A stretch of DNA of 64,000 bases from Ashinkailepas kermadecensis (GCA_034440615.1 JAOTOM010005149.1:442501-506500), one strand, 5' to 3'; counted from the stretch's first letter, positions 46,816 to 59,990 are shown. Made by a program: numbers and translations. The notes: generated from the letters alone by a model not told the origin.

Positions 46816-48300
46816 GATCTCACCCGGGCCCAGTCTCAGAGCCACCACTGTACCCGACAGGTGGCTACCAGCTAGATGTAGGTGTCCGACAAGGCTCTAC
46901 AGTTCAATCGCCGGCTGTTGGTTGCTGCGATCGCCTGGGAGCAGCCTCCATTGTCAGCTCGCCGGCGAAGCCAAGCACCCAGCACTTTTGTCGCTTTATA
47001 TTTTAAACAAAGTGCGCTTGTGGGACAATATTGGTGCTGACAGATGTCGCGAGTTTGGCGGAGTGCACTCAGGCCTGCGGATTTGAGAACGCCGTACTCG
47101 GTGTTCGAGGTGCGGCTCAATATTGCAGCCAATTTCGGCAGAATAGTTTGCTTTCAATGAGCTTCCAATAAATGGGTTGCAGAGTCTACCAAATCAGGTG
47201 GCACTGGCGAACGCGAGGCACACATCTCAACCATAAACCCACTATGTCGAATTATCCCTATCGATTTTACTAATTGCTGAAATTCGTGCACTCCCACCAA
47301 AACTGGATGCCAAAAAAGGTGCGACGCTACCCAGGTGCTGATAATCAGAATATGATCCAGAGAGTGATGCTTAGGACCAGCTCACGTTTTCAAATCGTCC
47401 ATCATCAGTCTGTGAAAACAGGACACTGACGGTCCGCAACCAGTCCCAATCTGTGTCCTACGCAGCACTGAAAATCGCCCATAATGCCTGGCTACCGTTT
47501 CGGTTATGATCCATTTTTTTTTGTAGAGCGCCAACATAAGGACAACTAGCAGATGTTGCTGGTTGCACCAGCGAGGCAGGGCCGCTGACAGGTTAGTCGA
47601 CGTCATGGCGATCGCAGCAGTGGGATGCGCAGTGAACTTCGTGCAAAATCGTGACGGGTCACAGAGCGCCTCCCCTCCTCCGGAGGGAGGTCGGGAAAGG
47701 CAGCACGAACCGTTATCGCCAAAAGATATGGAAGCAAACATGACCGTGAATGACCAGCAAGCATGCAAGAACACACCGTGAACGCATGATGCCGCATGCA
47801 TAGGCACACACGATAGACATTTTTTTTACATGGAGCCAGGTGACAATTACCAAAAAGATGGAAATGGGCCGCATAGCGAGGTCGGGAACATTGAAGTAAG
47901 CCGAAAGCAGTGTTCGTTATAATTTTCATCGGAAGTTCAATACAAGGGCGAGTAAGGGAGATCACAATCGCAAACATAGGCACCCAATGTCCCAGTTCCC
48001 ACTGAAAAGAACCACGGGAGCAAAACGTGAGGCACATATAAAACAAACGCAGTGGCCAGCACCATCAGGACACATGTAGTCACAAGAGAGTAAGTGAAGC
48101 AGGCCAGAGCGAACCGAGCGGAACGCGTGTCGCCATGCGCTGCCGAGTGGCCGCCTGCCACCGTCCCCGCAACCGCACACCGAAACTCAGACTCGACACG
48201 GTCCGCCGCCCAGTCAGATGAGGGGTAAAACGAGATCACGCACGGCACACAATTAGCGAGCAGCCAATGGGCGAGCGAAGCGCGGACAGCACGCGGCGCA
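46816..48300. other. No gene recognised (probable TipE-like intron)
   Basis: Starts immediately after the GTGAGT donor of the TipE-like exon (minus sense). Only short frames without domains are seen. Confidence 0.45.
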
Positions 48301-48310
48301 ACTCACTCAC

Positions 48311-49203
48311 CCGCTATCCTGGCGCCGATCACGAGCGAACCTCACCACCGTCGAGTTGATCTTACTGGTGATCGACTTGAGCGAGTAGCTGCTGTTGGGG
48401 TTGCTCCTGCTGGTGGTGGGCTCGACGTCGTCGTCGCCGTCCAGACAGGCGGCCTTCTGTTCGGCCAGCTCGGCGGCGGCGGCGGCGGCGGCGGCCGCGT
48501 CTCGCCGCTGCATGCGCCGGTACGCGTGCACCAGGAACGCGACGGCCGCCACGAAGCAGACGAACGGCAGGACAATGGCCGTGACCAGGTCCCGCTCGAG
48601 CTTGCTGGGGTCGAGCGACGTGATGACCAGCTCGGCGTCCACCCGGCTGTAGTAGCACGGCAGGGTGGTGTTGAGCTTGCGGTACTTCTGTGCGAACGTG
48701 GTACAGTTAAGCGACGGCGGGTAGCCGCAGCCCTTGACGTTCGGGAACAGTTTCGCGTGGTCGTGCAGCCACTGGTGGTTGGGCGGTCGCGCGCTGCACG
48801 TGAAATTGGGCGCGTCAGTGTACGCCACCAGCACCTTGACGCACTCGTAGACCATTTTGGTGCAGCCCTCGCGACACGAGCTCCACGACTCGTCGCACAT
48901 TTTGGCGCCACTCTCGTTCCTGAACGACACGACGCAGCAGGTGACCGGCTCCACGACGAAGTCCATCTGCATCGTGGTCACGGCTGGCTCGATCACGAAC
49001 GGCACCAGGAAGAGAAACCCGAAGAAAGCACTGATCGCCATCAGGCTGCAGAACACGGTAGCGTAGAAGAAGGCCTTCTCGGCGTTGGCGTCGCGGTACG
49101 CCTCGAGCCGTTCCCGCAGCGAAAGCGGCGGCGGCGCCTCATCCTCGGCCTCGTCGCCGTCGGGATCGTCGTAAGCAGTGAACTTGCGGCCGTCTTCAGC
49201 CAT
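48311..49203 (-). CDS. TipE-family sodium-channel auxiliary subunit
   Basis: TipE/TEH proteins assist Para-type voltage-gated sodium channels in arthropod nerve cells, at the plasma membrane. The ATG at 49203 has an ideal context (CACCATGG). The exon encodes 297 residues: an acidic N-terminal tail with SLRERLEAYR; TM1 at about 45-71 (FFYATVFCSL...GFLFLVPFV); a cysteine-rich extracellular loop of about 130 residues with ten Cys and four N-glycosylation sites (NES 96, NFT 133, NCT 166, NTT 178); TM2 at about 206-228; and a tail with a nine-alanine run and a Ser/Asn-rich stretch. Size and the two-TM/Cys-loop plan match the family. Read through, it stops at 48307 (DSG then TGA), but that TGA is part of a strong donor GG|GTGAGT, so splicing to further exons is likely. 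TipE versus a TEH paralogue cannot be decided. Confidence 0.85.
48471..48496. repeat. (GGC)n trinucleotide run in the TipE-like exon
   Basis: About eight GGC triplets (GCC in gene sense) encode the nine-alanine run after TM2. This is a likely site of length polymorphism. Confidence 0.9.
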
Positions 49204-50399
49204 GGTGAAGCGGCCGGCCGGCTGTTATTCGTGCGCCGGTAGCCGCCACGTATCAGCTCATCTGCAACAGCACCAACGTCCGCACACCGGCCGTCGGCAC
49301 CGGCTCCCCCGACAGCCCACGTCCCCCATCGTCTACGGCTCCCTGCACCCACACCGTATACAAGTTCGCGTGCATACACTTCCTGCCGGTATCCGTTGGT
49401 ATAAGAACTTCGCAACCGGTCGGTCCTGTGCTTCACCATAGCACGCCACTTTTAAAAAAAAATTAATGTCGGGAATGACGAACCCTTGGTCAAACAGGAG
49501 TCAGCTTCCTCCGTCCCATTGACTAGCTTCCACGCAATGTCGTTCAGGCTCTCCCCCACTAAGCACCTCTGAGCACAATATCTATTGATTACTTTTTTGG
49601 ACTTCTGAGCATCATATCACTGTTTGCAGTATGCACACCAAGCAGCTCCCAGTAAAATATCAGCCAACACCAGCTATTCCAGATATAACAAGTCTGAGGG
49701 GCTAACATAGGAATCCGCACTTGGTCAAGAACGGGATCATGAATTGCGTTGATGTCCTTCTTGAGACCAAGTGCCTCTTCCTCTATATGAGTGTCCCTAA
49801 GTAAAACCCAATGCTTAACTTTCCTGGCGGGAAGGGCAGTACATAATTCAAGTATCGGGGTCTTTATCAAGTTCAAGCATTCAATCGAGTTCAATCATAT
49901 CAAGTTCAAGTATTCAAGTATCCCCTTAAAAAACGCTTTCAATTATCTCCACAATTTGGAGCACCTGTGAAAACGAAAAGCGGAGAGCAATACGCGCGAG
50001 TTCACCACTGCTGAGACTGCTGCTTACACAAAAGGGACGGGAATGCAGTTGGTCGGCGGAGAAAACAACCAGCTGCTCTGAAACTGGTGCGGCGCTGAGA
50101 ACACCTGAGGAAAACAAATGTCTTTGGCACAAGAACAACTCGATGTGATGGTGGTGGATTGATCCCTTGTGGCGCGCCGACTGCTCAGGCCATTTTGCGT
50201 CCAAGGCAACAACTCGACGGACAGAAAATACAGAGGGTGTAGTTTCCATGGCCAACGGTTAGCAACCCGTGCCGTAGAGCATGACGCAGTTGTAAGACCA
50301 GCTCTTCATTCAAGGAGCCACATTGCCATATGCGTTGCTCTTGAAAAACGGGTGACCAGAACTGCCCGTTGGACAAGGTCCTGGATAGGCGGCACTCAA

Positions 50400-50490
50400 T
50401 GTCAACGTTAGTCAATGTCAATGCCATGCACATTGGCATTGACATGTGCATGGCAATGCACATGTCAATTTTTTTGACATGTGCATTGAA
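50400..50490. repeat. Nested palindromes built on catgtcaatgcc/caatgcacatgtcaa
   Basis: caatgcacatgtcaa (about 50454-50468) and ttgacatgtgcattg (about 50474-50488) form a 15-bp hairpin around tttttt. Neighbouring gtcaatgccatgcacattgg/cattgacatgtgcatggc adds a second inverted pair. Confidence 0.75.
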
Positions 50491-51324
50491 AAGCCTTAGC
50501 CTTGAGAAGGTCACCGTCAGGAAGATGCTGTCTGAACTCTGAGAACATTCAAAGCATAAAATGGCAATAATTTCAGCACATCAACAGCGGTAAATCAGGA
50601 AAAAAAACTATTTTATTAACAGTGCACCAAACAATGAATTATAAATCACGGCATAGCCCAGCTACAGTACATGCCATGCAGTTTTGCTCCTGATCAAAAC
50701 CGTCTGTAAAACTGTCCATCTACAACGGCGATGGCGATAGCACCACCAAAAGACCCGCAGGGTAAAAGATCCCGCCGTCGGTCATGCCCAGCGGTGGTGC
50801 GCGACTATACACCGTTTGCAAGCATGGCGTGTTGATGACACAAAATGGCGCACCGAAAGAGCGCACCTCATCGATGTGCCGACAGCTGAACCACACGTCG
50901 ACCGTCCGACCGGCACACCGGCCAGGTAACGGGCTAACCCTGCCCACTCGGCGACTTGGGCGTCGATAACTTGCAGGGGGAGGAGGCATCCTGTCCCCCT
51001 GGATAGCTTGACTCGCCCAATTTTCTTACGGTACACGGTATGTCAATTGTCATAATTTGATCTAGGTTTCTGAAAAAAGGCATTTCGAAAATGTTGTCAG
51101 GCACGGATGCGGGGGCCCAAGGGGTGTATTTGGCTGTGTATTTGGTTTGTCTGCAGCTTACACCTTTTTTGGACCGATTTCGGTCCAAGGAACATGAATC
51201 CATAGCTGATGCATATGTTCATCGGATAATGCCAAAGTAAATATATTGTCAAAAGCAGTACGCGCATGTGGGGGACGTAAATTGAGGGCGAATCGTGATA
51301 CAAAAGCATTATAATTTTGCGTTG

Positions 51325-51950
<626 letters not shown>

Positions 51951-52524
51951 AGTGTCAATACACATTTCTTACAGTTGTATTCAATGCACATCCTGTGCCG
52001 ATCAAAACGCAGACGTTTCATGGTTCTTATATATGTCAATTTTTATCCCATTGCCAGTATATTTACCAACGTCAAGAACTGCAAGTGCACGCCAAAGAAC
52101 CCTCCACCAAAAAGAACCCCCCTCCCAAAAAAAAAAAACGTGCTCCAATTTTTTTACTCTCGAAATTCTGACATATGACATGTAAAACAGATTTAGAACA
52201 AGTTACGACATTTCAAGGTGCTGCCATAAACCGCTTAAGAATGGCGCACGAAGAACCGAATGGGGAGGGGGCGGAAGTCACCGCTCCCCTGCATGGAACA
52301 GGTTTAAACGTGTCGCACGCACACGACACCCTCGCGGCTCGGACACGGACGGCGACCACTGCAGGTGGGGTGCGTGGCACATGCCGCCTGGACCGCTAAT
52401 ATGACAGCTCCGCCGTGTGTATGTGACTCATCGATTGGAGCGCGGCCCGACCTGGCGTGTCAGTTCCAGGTGGGTGGCGTGTGACCCGGAGACGAGCCGT
52501 GTCGCTGTCGACCCCGCCCGACAG

Positions 52525-53400
52525 CACACACACAGCGGGCCAGACACACACACAGCGGGCCAGACACGCACACAGCGCGCCAACGGTCACACACAGCGGG
52601 CTAGACACACACACAGCGGGCCAGCGGTCGATCCCTCACACACGGTGGGCCAACAGCTGGCCCCGCACACACGGTGGGCAAATTGCTGGCCCAACACACA
52701 TAATGGACCAACGTCAACTCCACACACAGCACCGCACACGCAGTGGACAAACAGCTGATCCCACACACATGAGCCAACGTCAGCTCCACACACAGCACCG
52801 CACACGCAGTGGACAAACAGCTGATCCCACACACATGAGCCAACGTCAGCTCCACACACAGCGGGCCAACAGCTGGCCCCGCACACACGGTGGGCAAATT
52901 GCTGGCCCAACACACATAATGGGCCAACGGTCAACTCCACACACAGCACCGCACACGCAGTGGACAAACAGCTGATCCCACACACATGAGCCAACTCATC
53001 AACAAAACAGCTGGCCCTGCACACACGGTGGGCAAATTGCTGGCCCAAACCACACACATGAGCCAACGTCAGCTCCACACACAGCGGGCCAACAGCTGGC
53101 CCCGCACACACGGTGGGCAAATTGTGGCCAACACACAAAAGGGGAAAGGGAAACCCCAAAAACAGCGGGAAAAAGGTGGGCAGGGGTCCCCTGCCCAACA
53201 GCTGACCCTGCCCCACCCCTGCCCAACAGCTGACCCCACACACATACTGGACCAACGGTCGATCCCTCACACACAGCGGACCGACAAAACAGCAGATCCC
53301 AAATACCGCGGACCGACACAGTCCCACACACACAGCGGACCGCCACAGTCCCACACACAGCGGACCCTACACAGTCCCACACACAGCGGACCGCCCGCCG
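52525..53400. repeat. Complex minisatellite (cacacagcgggccaacagctg)
   Basis: Irregular higher-order repeats of cacacacagcgggccaac, agctgatcccacacacatga and gccaacgtcagctcc over 0.9 kb. Long frames (Thr-His-Ser or Cys-Val types) are repeat peptides. Confidence 0.95.
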
Positions 53401-54240
53401 ACACCCATTGTAAGCTGACAGATCGTCTGAGCCACACACGTGCTACACCCATATAACACGGGAAATCACAGTCTATGTCTAATGGGTGTTTCACAGTGGG
53501 ATCAACATGCAGGGAGCCGGAAAACAGAGCCGGTATCATATCGCATCCGTACGTAATATGTGCATCGATAGTAATTGTGCAATGGTATCATGCGCCGTAT
53601 GACTGATAATATTTCAGAATCTGCATTGGTGTTGAGCGGTACACACCACTGTGAGGGCGAGCGGCGTGATCGACACGGCAGCACACCTTCATACATGCGC
53701 TGCCACACCTTCATACATGCGCTGCCATTGCGGCAATTATCGAATCAAACTTATGTTTAATTATGTGCAGAAGATGGGGACGCGGATTCCCGTACAGTAC
53801 CCGTACTATTCCCGACTATTCCTCATGGGGGATGCGTACTATTCCCTAACAGTTTATGCTAGAGCTCTAACAATCGGTGACTTTTCCTATCCTTTTGTAT
53901 ACATCATGTAGTAGGGAGAAAGTCCTAGTTTATCCAGAGATGGCTTTAGGGAGGGATCTAAGGAGGCATGTACTGTCAGTTGAACCTATCTGTTAAAGAC
54001 AAATGATGTAATGGTATACCCGGTGTTTGATGTATGGGAGGATGACAAACGATTGTTTGCCTTTTCTCTTGACTCGCTTCTACTACTCAGTCAACGCAAT
54101 GCTGGAAGTGATCACTTTTCTCCACTGACATGCCAACTCTTCAATGATGCTGTATATTACCTATTAGTTTTCAGCTATTGTCGGTTGTCCGCTCAGTACC
54201 GTACAATCTCTCCCTTGTTTGTCACCATCCCCATTATCAT

Positions 54241-54327
54241 GGCAACTGATCATGGTGACGGTCCGGCCTCCCCAACAAATAGCCCAGAGCAACTGCTTAG
54301 CAAAAACAGTCAAGAGACGTTACTGTA
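54241..54327 (+). CDS. Candidate first exon, unknown protein
   Basis: An ATG at about 54239-54241 in good context (atcATGGC) opens MATDHGDGPASPTNSPEQLL and nine more residues to a GTAAGG donor-like site near 54327. The peptide is short, hydrophilic and non-repetitive, unlike its surroundings. There is no homology I recognise and no downstream exon was identified, so this is a weak call. Confidence 0.2.
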
Positions 54328-54593
54328 AGGCTGGAGACGCCGCAGTTATCAGGCCAGGTAAGCCGGCACGTAATCACAGGTGAGCTGGTGCAGCTCTGGG
54401 GCTCATCAGTCCAGGAATAGTAAGCTATTAGGAGCGGTGCACTCCTTATCAGGCCAGGTCTGTGTCGCCTGCTCATGGCCTATCTACGGGGGTGGGACAA
54501 ACGTTCAGACCAGACCAGGTCTGTGTCGCCTGCCCAGGGCATGAGCCTCGTAGCCTACCTACGGGGTGGGACAAACGTTCAGATCAGCCTGCA

Positions 54594-54832
54594 TGATATA
54601 AAACACGGAGGGAGGGGCATTGAACACCCACAACAGTAGACGACATAAAACACGGGGGTGGGGGCATTGGACACCCACAACAGTAGACGACATAAAACAC
54701 GGGGGTGGGGGCATTGGACACCCACAACAGTAGACGACATAAAACACGGGGGTGGGGGCATTGGACACCCACAACAGTAGACGACATAAAACACGGGGGT
54801 GGGGGCATTGGACACCCACAACAGTAGACGGC
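54594..54832. repeat. 47-bp tandem repeat, five copies
   Basis: The unit contains ataaaacacgggggtggggg and cattggacacccacaacag, with starts every 47 bp. It is preceded by a repeated accaggtctgtgtcgcctgc segment (54455-54535). Confidence 0.97.
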
Positions 54833-54839
54833 AAACGAT

Positions 54840-55960
54840 TAATGGCAACTGATTAAAGAGCTATGGTACAAGCGAATTTGGTAACAGCGCAATTCGCTTG
54901 AATGATGCAATGTCGTTAAGTACTATACGAGCAGCAGATACAATCCCTCTGGACGAATCAACTCCAGTTAAATACGAGCACAAGAGTAGAGCCCAGAGGG
55001 TTTACCCTTGTGCACAGGCATGGTACAAAAGTTCACCTGACCGGTCCGACCGGCTAGATCGTCATACCTTACACAACGTAACAACTTGGTTGCAGTTTTT
55101 CGCGTTCTAATTTCTTCACTCAATCATGTGTATTATTATAATTTTGATGTGAACAATTTCCCCTTCCCAATATTCGTCACGAAGTGCTCTTAATATTTGT
55201 TCAAAGAAAAAGGTTTGCGGCAACATTTCTGCTGCTGGGAAACTTTCGACATCGCTTCCCGTCGTGATACACTACTTCAAGTTATAGTTTTCATACGCAA
55301 AGCCAGATCTGCTCTTTTCATGTAAGATGCGCCAGTTTTCGTCACAATAATCAATCCCGAAATACTCTCCGCATTTGTTAAACGAAAGGGGTTTGGTTGC
55401 GGAATTCTTCCGCGCGGGCAGCTCACCACACACATCGGCTCGCAGCGGGCGGGCGCCATCCGCTCCCCCCCCCCCCAACCCACTCACTGCCGGGTAGCCT
55501 TGAGTCATGCACCACGTGACCTACACACCCCAGAGGCGGACAGTTTCAGACATGGGCCGTCCATCGTGTTGGAAGGTAATATGCGGCATAAACTGAGCGG
55601 GATGGCTGTGAGACGTAATGACCGTGACACAGCATGACACATATGCTAACCTAACCGGACAAGCTGACATAGTTCGTTAAGTTCGAGGTACGATGCATAC
55701 TTCCTCGGCTGGCAAAAGAGAGCAGTTGCCGTCGATCGACAAGTTCCCTTCGGCGGTATGGTGGTCGATCCTGTGCCGGCAGCAGGGCGGACCCACAGTC
55801 CGCCGGCCTCTTGCCCTCACTCGCCCAGCGATCATAATCGTGCATTGCACTTTGGTAAAACAGAAGGTGGTCGAAGGGCCACAGTCAGGGAACGCGATAC
55901 AGTGTCGTTTGAGCTTGATGGTTGTTTACAAAGTACAGTGCACTACCAAACTATTCACAA
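54840..55960. other. No gene recognised; diverged ~130-bp duplication
   Basis: Two related stretches near 55175-55270 and 55325-55410 share gcaa-c-aaacc-cttt-tttgaacaaat on the minus strand. The minus frame ending near 55272 (NKCGEYFGIDYCDENWRIL) looks protein-like, but I cannot assign it. Confidence 0.3.
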
Positions 55961-55971
55961 CCACGCCCTGG

Positions 55972-56453
55972 CATTGATAAATTATTCGTGAGATAGGGTG
56001 GAACATACCACTTTCTGAGTACTGAATAGACATCCTTTTCAAGGAAATATCGACGTCGTACTTGATGTATTCCCTATGAAGTCTCCATGACTCGTTTCCA
56101 AGAGTATTTCGTGTATAAGTATCATGATTATGCTCACCATTACGGATTGTGATAAACAAGCATCTCGTAACACAATTACAGGTACAGAGATTATATATAA
56201 TGTGGTCTGCGAAACAATACCATCTGCTAATACCATGGTATTGCAATCGTTATCATTACTATAGGTATCCCTATATTAGATGGCCCACAAATTAAACGAA
56301 ACACATGCACCTATGAGTGCACTATTTGCTGAACATTCAGTTTCAAGAACTGAAGCGATATTTTAATTGGCATGCGTCCATGACAAATTTCGACATCCTA
56401 CTGTAATAGCTTGGACATCTCACACCTAACGAAAAACCATTATTTTAACACTG
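55972..56453 (-). mobile_element. hAT-like non-autonomous element, copy 2 (482 bp)
   Basis: Flanked by perfect 8-bp duplications cgccctgg (55964-55971 and 56454-56461). The ends read inward are CATTGATAAATTATTCG and CAGTGTTAAAATAATGG. It is the inverted homologue of 4907-5394. The clean duplication here defines the element ends for both copies. Confidence 0.8.
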
Positions 56454-56472
56454 CGCCCTGGTGACACAGAAC

Positions 56473-56532
56473 TTAGCCGGGAGCGGCCTAATGGATACCT
56501 CGCTTGTCTGTTATTGGCCTAGGGTTCAAATC
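56473..56532 (+). mobile_element. tRNA-like sequence (arginine-like), possible SINE head
   Basis: gcggcctaatggat resembles an A box and gggttcaaatct a B box, at tRNA-like spacing. The arms do not fold well, so it is probably a tRNA-derived relic rather than a tRNA gene. Confidence 0.35.
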
Positions 56533-56534
56533 TG

Positions 56535-57944
56535 GCTAGTTGTTCGGCACTCCGGCTGCCCCGTTATCCACTGTACGACATGGCACGGTGACAACGTTAT
56601 GTGGTCTGCACACACTAGCCGGTCTAGTGAAAGGCGGTGGGGGTGCGGGGAGGGGGGGGAATTCAGCACCCAAAATGGCCTGATTTCAGGGAAATGTTTG
56701 AAATGTCAGGTGTGTTCTCAAATTCCAGAAATATTTTATTAAATGTAAAAACAAATGATTCGTAGGACGCGAAGCTTCGATATCCCAGTAGTTGTTGAAA
56801 ATCTGTGATGGCATTTGCTTTCCCAATCCGATTTGACCGTCCACCCCAAAAATGTGTCGGGCTGGATTCACCTGCCTACGATGCAGTCACATGCGTCGTA
56901 AAAGAGTGAAGATTTAAGTTGTTTGTCTGTGTATGCTTACCGTGTTCGGACACACGTGGAACCCCAGTTCAATGCTGCCGGAGCCACCGTATACATAGCA
57001 CTGCATATATAATTACACGTCTCTCTGGCAATGTGCTTTGCAGTCTGTATGAAGACCAACGGAGGGCAGTCTAACAAAAAGGAAGGAATAGGAATGTAGC
57101 AATCTGGGCTTCATGACGCCTGAACTATTGTGGAGGAAGATGGAACATACAGTCTTATACAGCCACTTCCAACAATACATGCATCATACAATCGCTCATT
57201 CGATAAACAAATCGATGACAGGACTTCAAGGTGATGTCATATAATACATATGTACGGGATAATCTTCAGTTTTCCGTGAGCACCATAGATACATCAATAA
57301 ATCAAAGTTTAAGGTAGATAATGCACATACGTAACACGCAAATACCGATTTTGAAAACTGCGTCGATGAATATATTAGGCACAATTATTTACCAAGTGGG
57401 GCTTAATAGGAAAACCAAGTGGAAGAAGGTGCATACGCAGTGAAAGGCATGTGCTTATACTATGCGCATCGGCCTGTATTTCACAATTTTAATGATTGCA
57501 CACAGTATTGACATGCACCACGGTCCATATTTGTAACTACGAGGTAGAATTTGTTTGACGTTTACCTGACAAAAACGTATGCTACGTTTTATGATACGTG
57601 TTGTGCAAAGATTAACACATAATTTTGCCGCAATGAAATCCCGGAGAGGTTGAAATTGTGAAATTTATTTTGGGGAAATTATCTTTTTCTTTCTATTCAA
57701 AGTTCTAATGTTGTAATGTTGTTCAAAGTTGTAATGTGATATGTGCCCTATTTACATCTAAGTCCTTACTCAGAGATAAGTGCAACATATTACAAATATT
57801 GTGAAGGTGAAGAACGGTTTATGTACATTATCTATGGATAGTTACCGAAGATAGAAGAGCCTATCAACGAAGGTTAAGAGCCACTGACAATTTCCTATCA
57901 GTAAAATTGATTCTCTGTCCATGTCTCTCCCCTTCTTTTTCTGC

Positions 57945-57998
<54 letters not shown>

Positions 57999-58428
57999 CT
58001 GTCTCTCTCATTGTTGCGTAGTCGAGCTATTAGATCCGAACTAGATCAATCAATATGGTTAACCATAATTCGGCGACAGGTTATTACATTTTAATAAGGT
58101 GCCGATGCACAAATTGATTCGAGGCGTCCCATGATAAGAGTGCCCCATGGCTTGCTCATCTGGACGAAAATTTAACATTGGATTACAAGCTTTATGAGGC
58201 TGGGCGACTTTATTGCATGCTTCTCGTGCCCCGGCGCTGGCCTTCGTATGTGTCCTCCACATGCACTTTGGCGTTATTTTGAGGTCTCCTTGACGCGGCA
58301 GACACGGAGCCACAATACAAAATCCGCACACATTGAAGTCGGTTATGTTTCAGCACTGACACGATCACACAAGTTTTGTATTAATCACACAAGTTAAAGA
58401 AATTCAATCTCTTTGGCATAGTATTCTC
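56535..58428. other. No gene recognised
   Basis: AT-rich sequence with short frames. A (CT)n tract lies at 57949-57995. Confidence 0.4.
57949..57995. repeat. (CT)n microsatellite
   Basis: About 22 CT units. Confidence 0.97.
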
Positions 58429-58429
58429 T

Positions 58430-59400
58430 ATCAGATTCGAAAGCCGAAACCTCTCGGAGTGGACTCGACCCGTTCAGCCACGCGGCGTACTTGACTCTTC
58501 ACACTACCCATGATGGTTGGGACTGTGCTGACATCGAAAGTCCTGATCTTGAGCTGGATGCTGCGCTTCAGATCTGCAGCTGTGTCGCGCTCCAGCTGTC
58601 CTTGCAGACCTCGTTATTTGTTAGTTATTTGGGCTTGAGGGCGCATCGACCATGCTGATCATATAGCCCATGCAGACATCATGCTTCGGTAGTGCCCAGA
58701 AGTGCTCAATTGGCCTGAGTTGAGGTGCCGCCGGCGGATTAGTGTCACGTGCAACGATTTGATTTTTGGCCTTTTAAACTCTTGTTGCACTTCCTTTGTA
58801 TAGTGATAGGTGGCGAGGTCGGGCCAACATAGGACATAAATTGTGGTGCCTTCTTCTGGGAACATGCCTTGTCTCGGCATCAATCCCTTGTAATGTGCTG
58901 CTATTCATGGCACTTCTGTAGCCAATTAATGGGATGACTGAGGCCGTTGATGGAAATAGCAGCCCAGACGATGACCTTAGGGGAAACTTCTGATTCGTCT
59001 TGTACTTTACGCCACGGTCCGCGCTTTCTTTATCCTTTGTGTAGAAGCCCTTGTTGGCTTGCGCTTCCTGTCCCTTTAACGAAAAATAACACCCATCATC
59101 CATCACTAGTGACGGCGCAGTTTTCATCGTACATATTCTGAGGCGACCGCAAGCAATCTGCTTTCTTTTCTTTTGAGCATCGGTGGCTGCAAGCGCAGTG
59201 TGGCGGCGAGGCGATATTTCAGTCCTGTTTTGCATCTGACGATTTCTGAGGCTGCAAGGGCAGTGGCTTGCTAGCTTGAAGCTTGACCTGACTTTCTTCG
59301 TTAGGAACTTTCAAGCACTCGACCTTTAGGGGTGGACTTTTTCGGGCTGTAAACTTCATCCAGCCTTACCTTTGTGAGCTTTGCCTTCATCACATCTCTT
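58430..59400 (-). pseudogene. Second mariner-type transposase relic
   Basis: On the minus strand: TEISPRRHTALAATDAQKKR, then SLVMDDGCYFSL (first catalytic Asp region, E replaced by G). A frameshift leads to the next part, WPDLATYHYTKEVQQEF (second Asp), then a PQLRPIEHFW-type stretch in yet another frame. After the inserted SINE fragment comes LKRSIQLKIRTFDVSTVPTI and VRRVAERVEST near 58440. At least three frameshifts are present. Element ends were not found. It is of the same broad family as the copy at 37878 but not a recent duplicate of it. Confidence 0.7.
58615..58670 (-). mobile_element. Tail-only SINE fragment (56 bp) with target-site duplication
   Basis: Flanked by tgcagacctcgt (58603-58614) and tgcagacatcat (58671-58682), 10/12 identical. 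On the minus strand it runs TGGGCTATATGATCAGCATG, GGTCGATGCGCCCTCAAGCC and ends in an aataactaac-type tail. It splits the C-terminal part of the second mariner transposase. Confidence 0.65.
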
Positions 59401-59815
59401 CATGCTTCATATCGTTCTTTTTTAAATCTGTGATGCTGGCGACTTGCCTTTAGTGGTGTAACTCCTCTGACTTGACTGTGATGTTGGTGACCTGGCTATA
59501 ACACCTCGGAACTGACTGTGACGCTGACGACCCGACCATAACACCGCAGGCCCGACTACGACTGTGGCGACATCACTGACTTGGGGCGGCCGGCTGTCGG
59601 GCAGTGGTCCGGACCATGCTGGAGGGGTGGCAGACCAGCAAGGTGCCGGACCGGTCGTAAAGTCCAACTCACCGCGCCCCGCCCCTGCAGTAACGACGCG
59701 CCGCCATGACGGTCCATCACTCAACAGATCATTGGCGCAGCTGAAATGGCAGCCAGGTATGCCTCATGCCAACTCCGACCCAGTTCTGCTAGTGTGTACG
59801 GCACGCCACCAGCTA
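59401..59815. other. No gene recognised
   Basis: Contains loosely repeated tgactgtgatg-tggtgacctgg units at about 59445-59585. Frames lack domains. Confidence 0.35.
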
Positions 59816-59830
59816 CCGAAAGGCGGAATT

Positions 59831-59990
59831 GGTTGGTTATTGGTTTTACGACACGTCGACCGTTGAGTCATATAGCGTCGCCAATCTCTCACGCCGATTG
59901 GTCGCGGGCGAAGAGTAGCGACAGGTGAGACTCGAAACCACAACCTTTCGATTGTGAGACGAGCATCTTACCCCTAGACCACTCGTCCCC
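59831..59990 (-). mobile_element. Full-length SINE with valine-tRNA-like head (160 bp)
   Basis: Flanked by perfect 14-bp duplications cgaaaggcggaatt (59817-59830 and 59991-60004). On the minus strand the head GAGTGGTCTAGGGGTAAGA...CGTCTCACAATCGAAAGG...GTTTCGAGTC matches valine (CAC) tRNA. The body and 3' domain match 38126-38290, and it ends in aaccaataaccaacc. It is the cleanest member in the window. Confidence 0.95.

Noticed and set aside
47937..48248. Minus frame downstream of the TipE-like exon as its continuation
   Set aside because: It has a hydrophobic stretch but no acceptor in the right phase and would add a third transmembrane segment not known in the family.
48526..49242. 238-codon plus-strand frame
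   Set aside because: Antisense of the TipE-like exon.
52457..53456. Cys/Val- and Thr/His-rich frames of up to 255 codons
   Set aside because: Repeat peptides of the cacacagcgggcc array.
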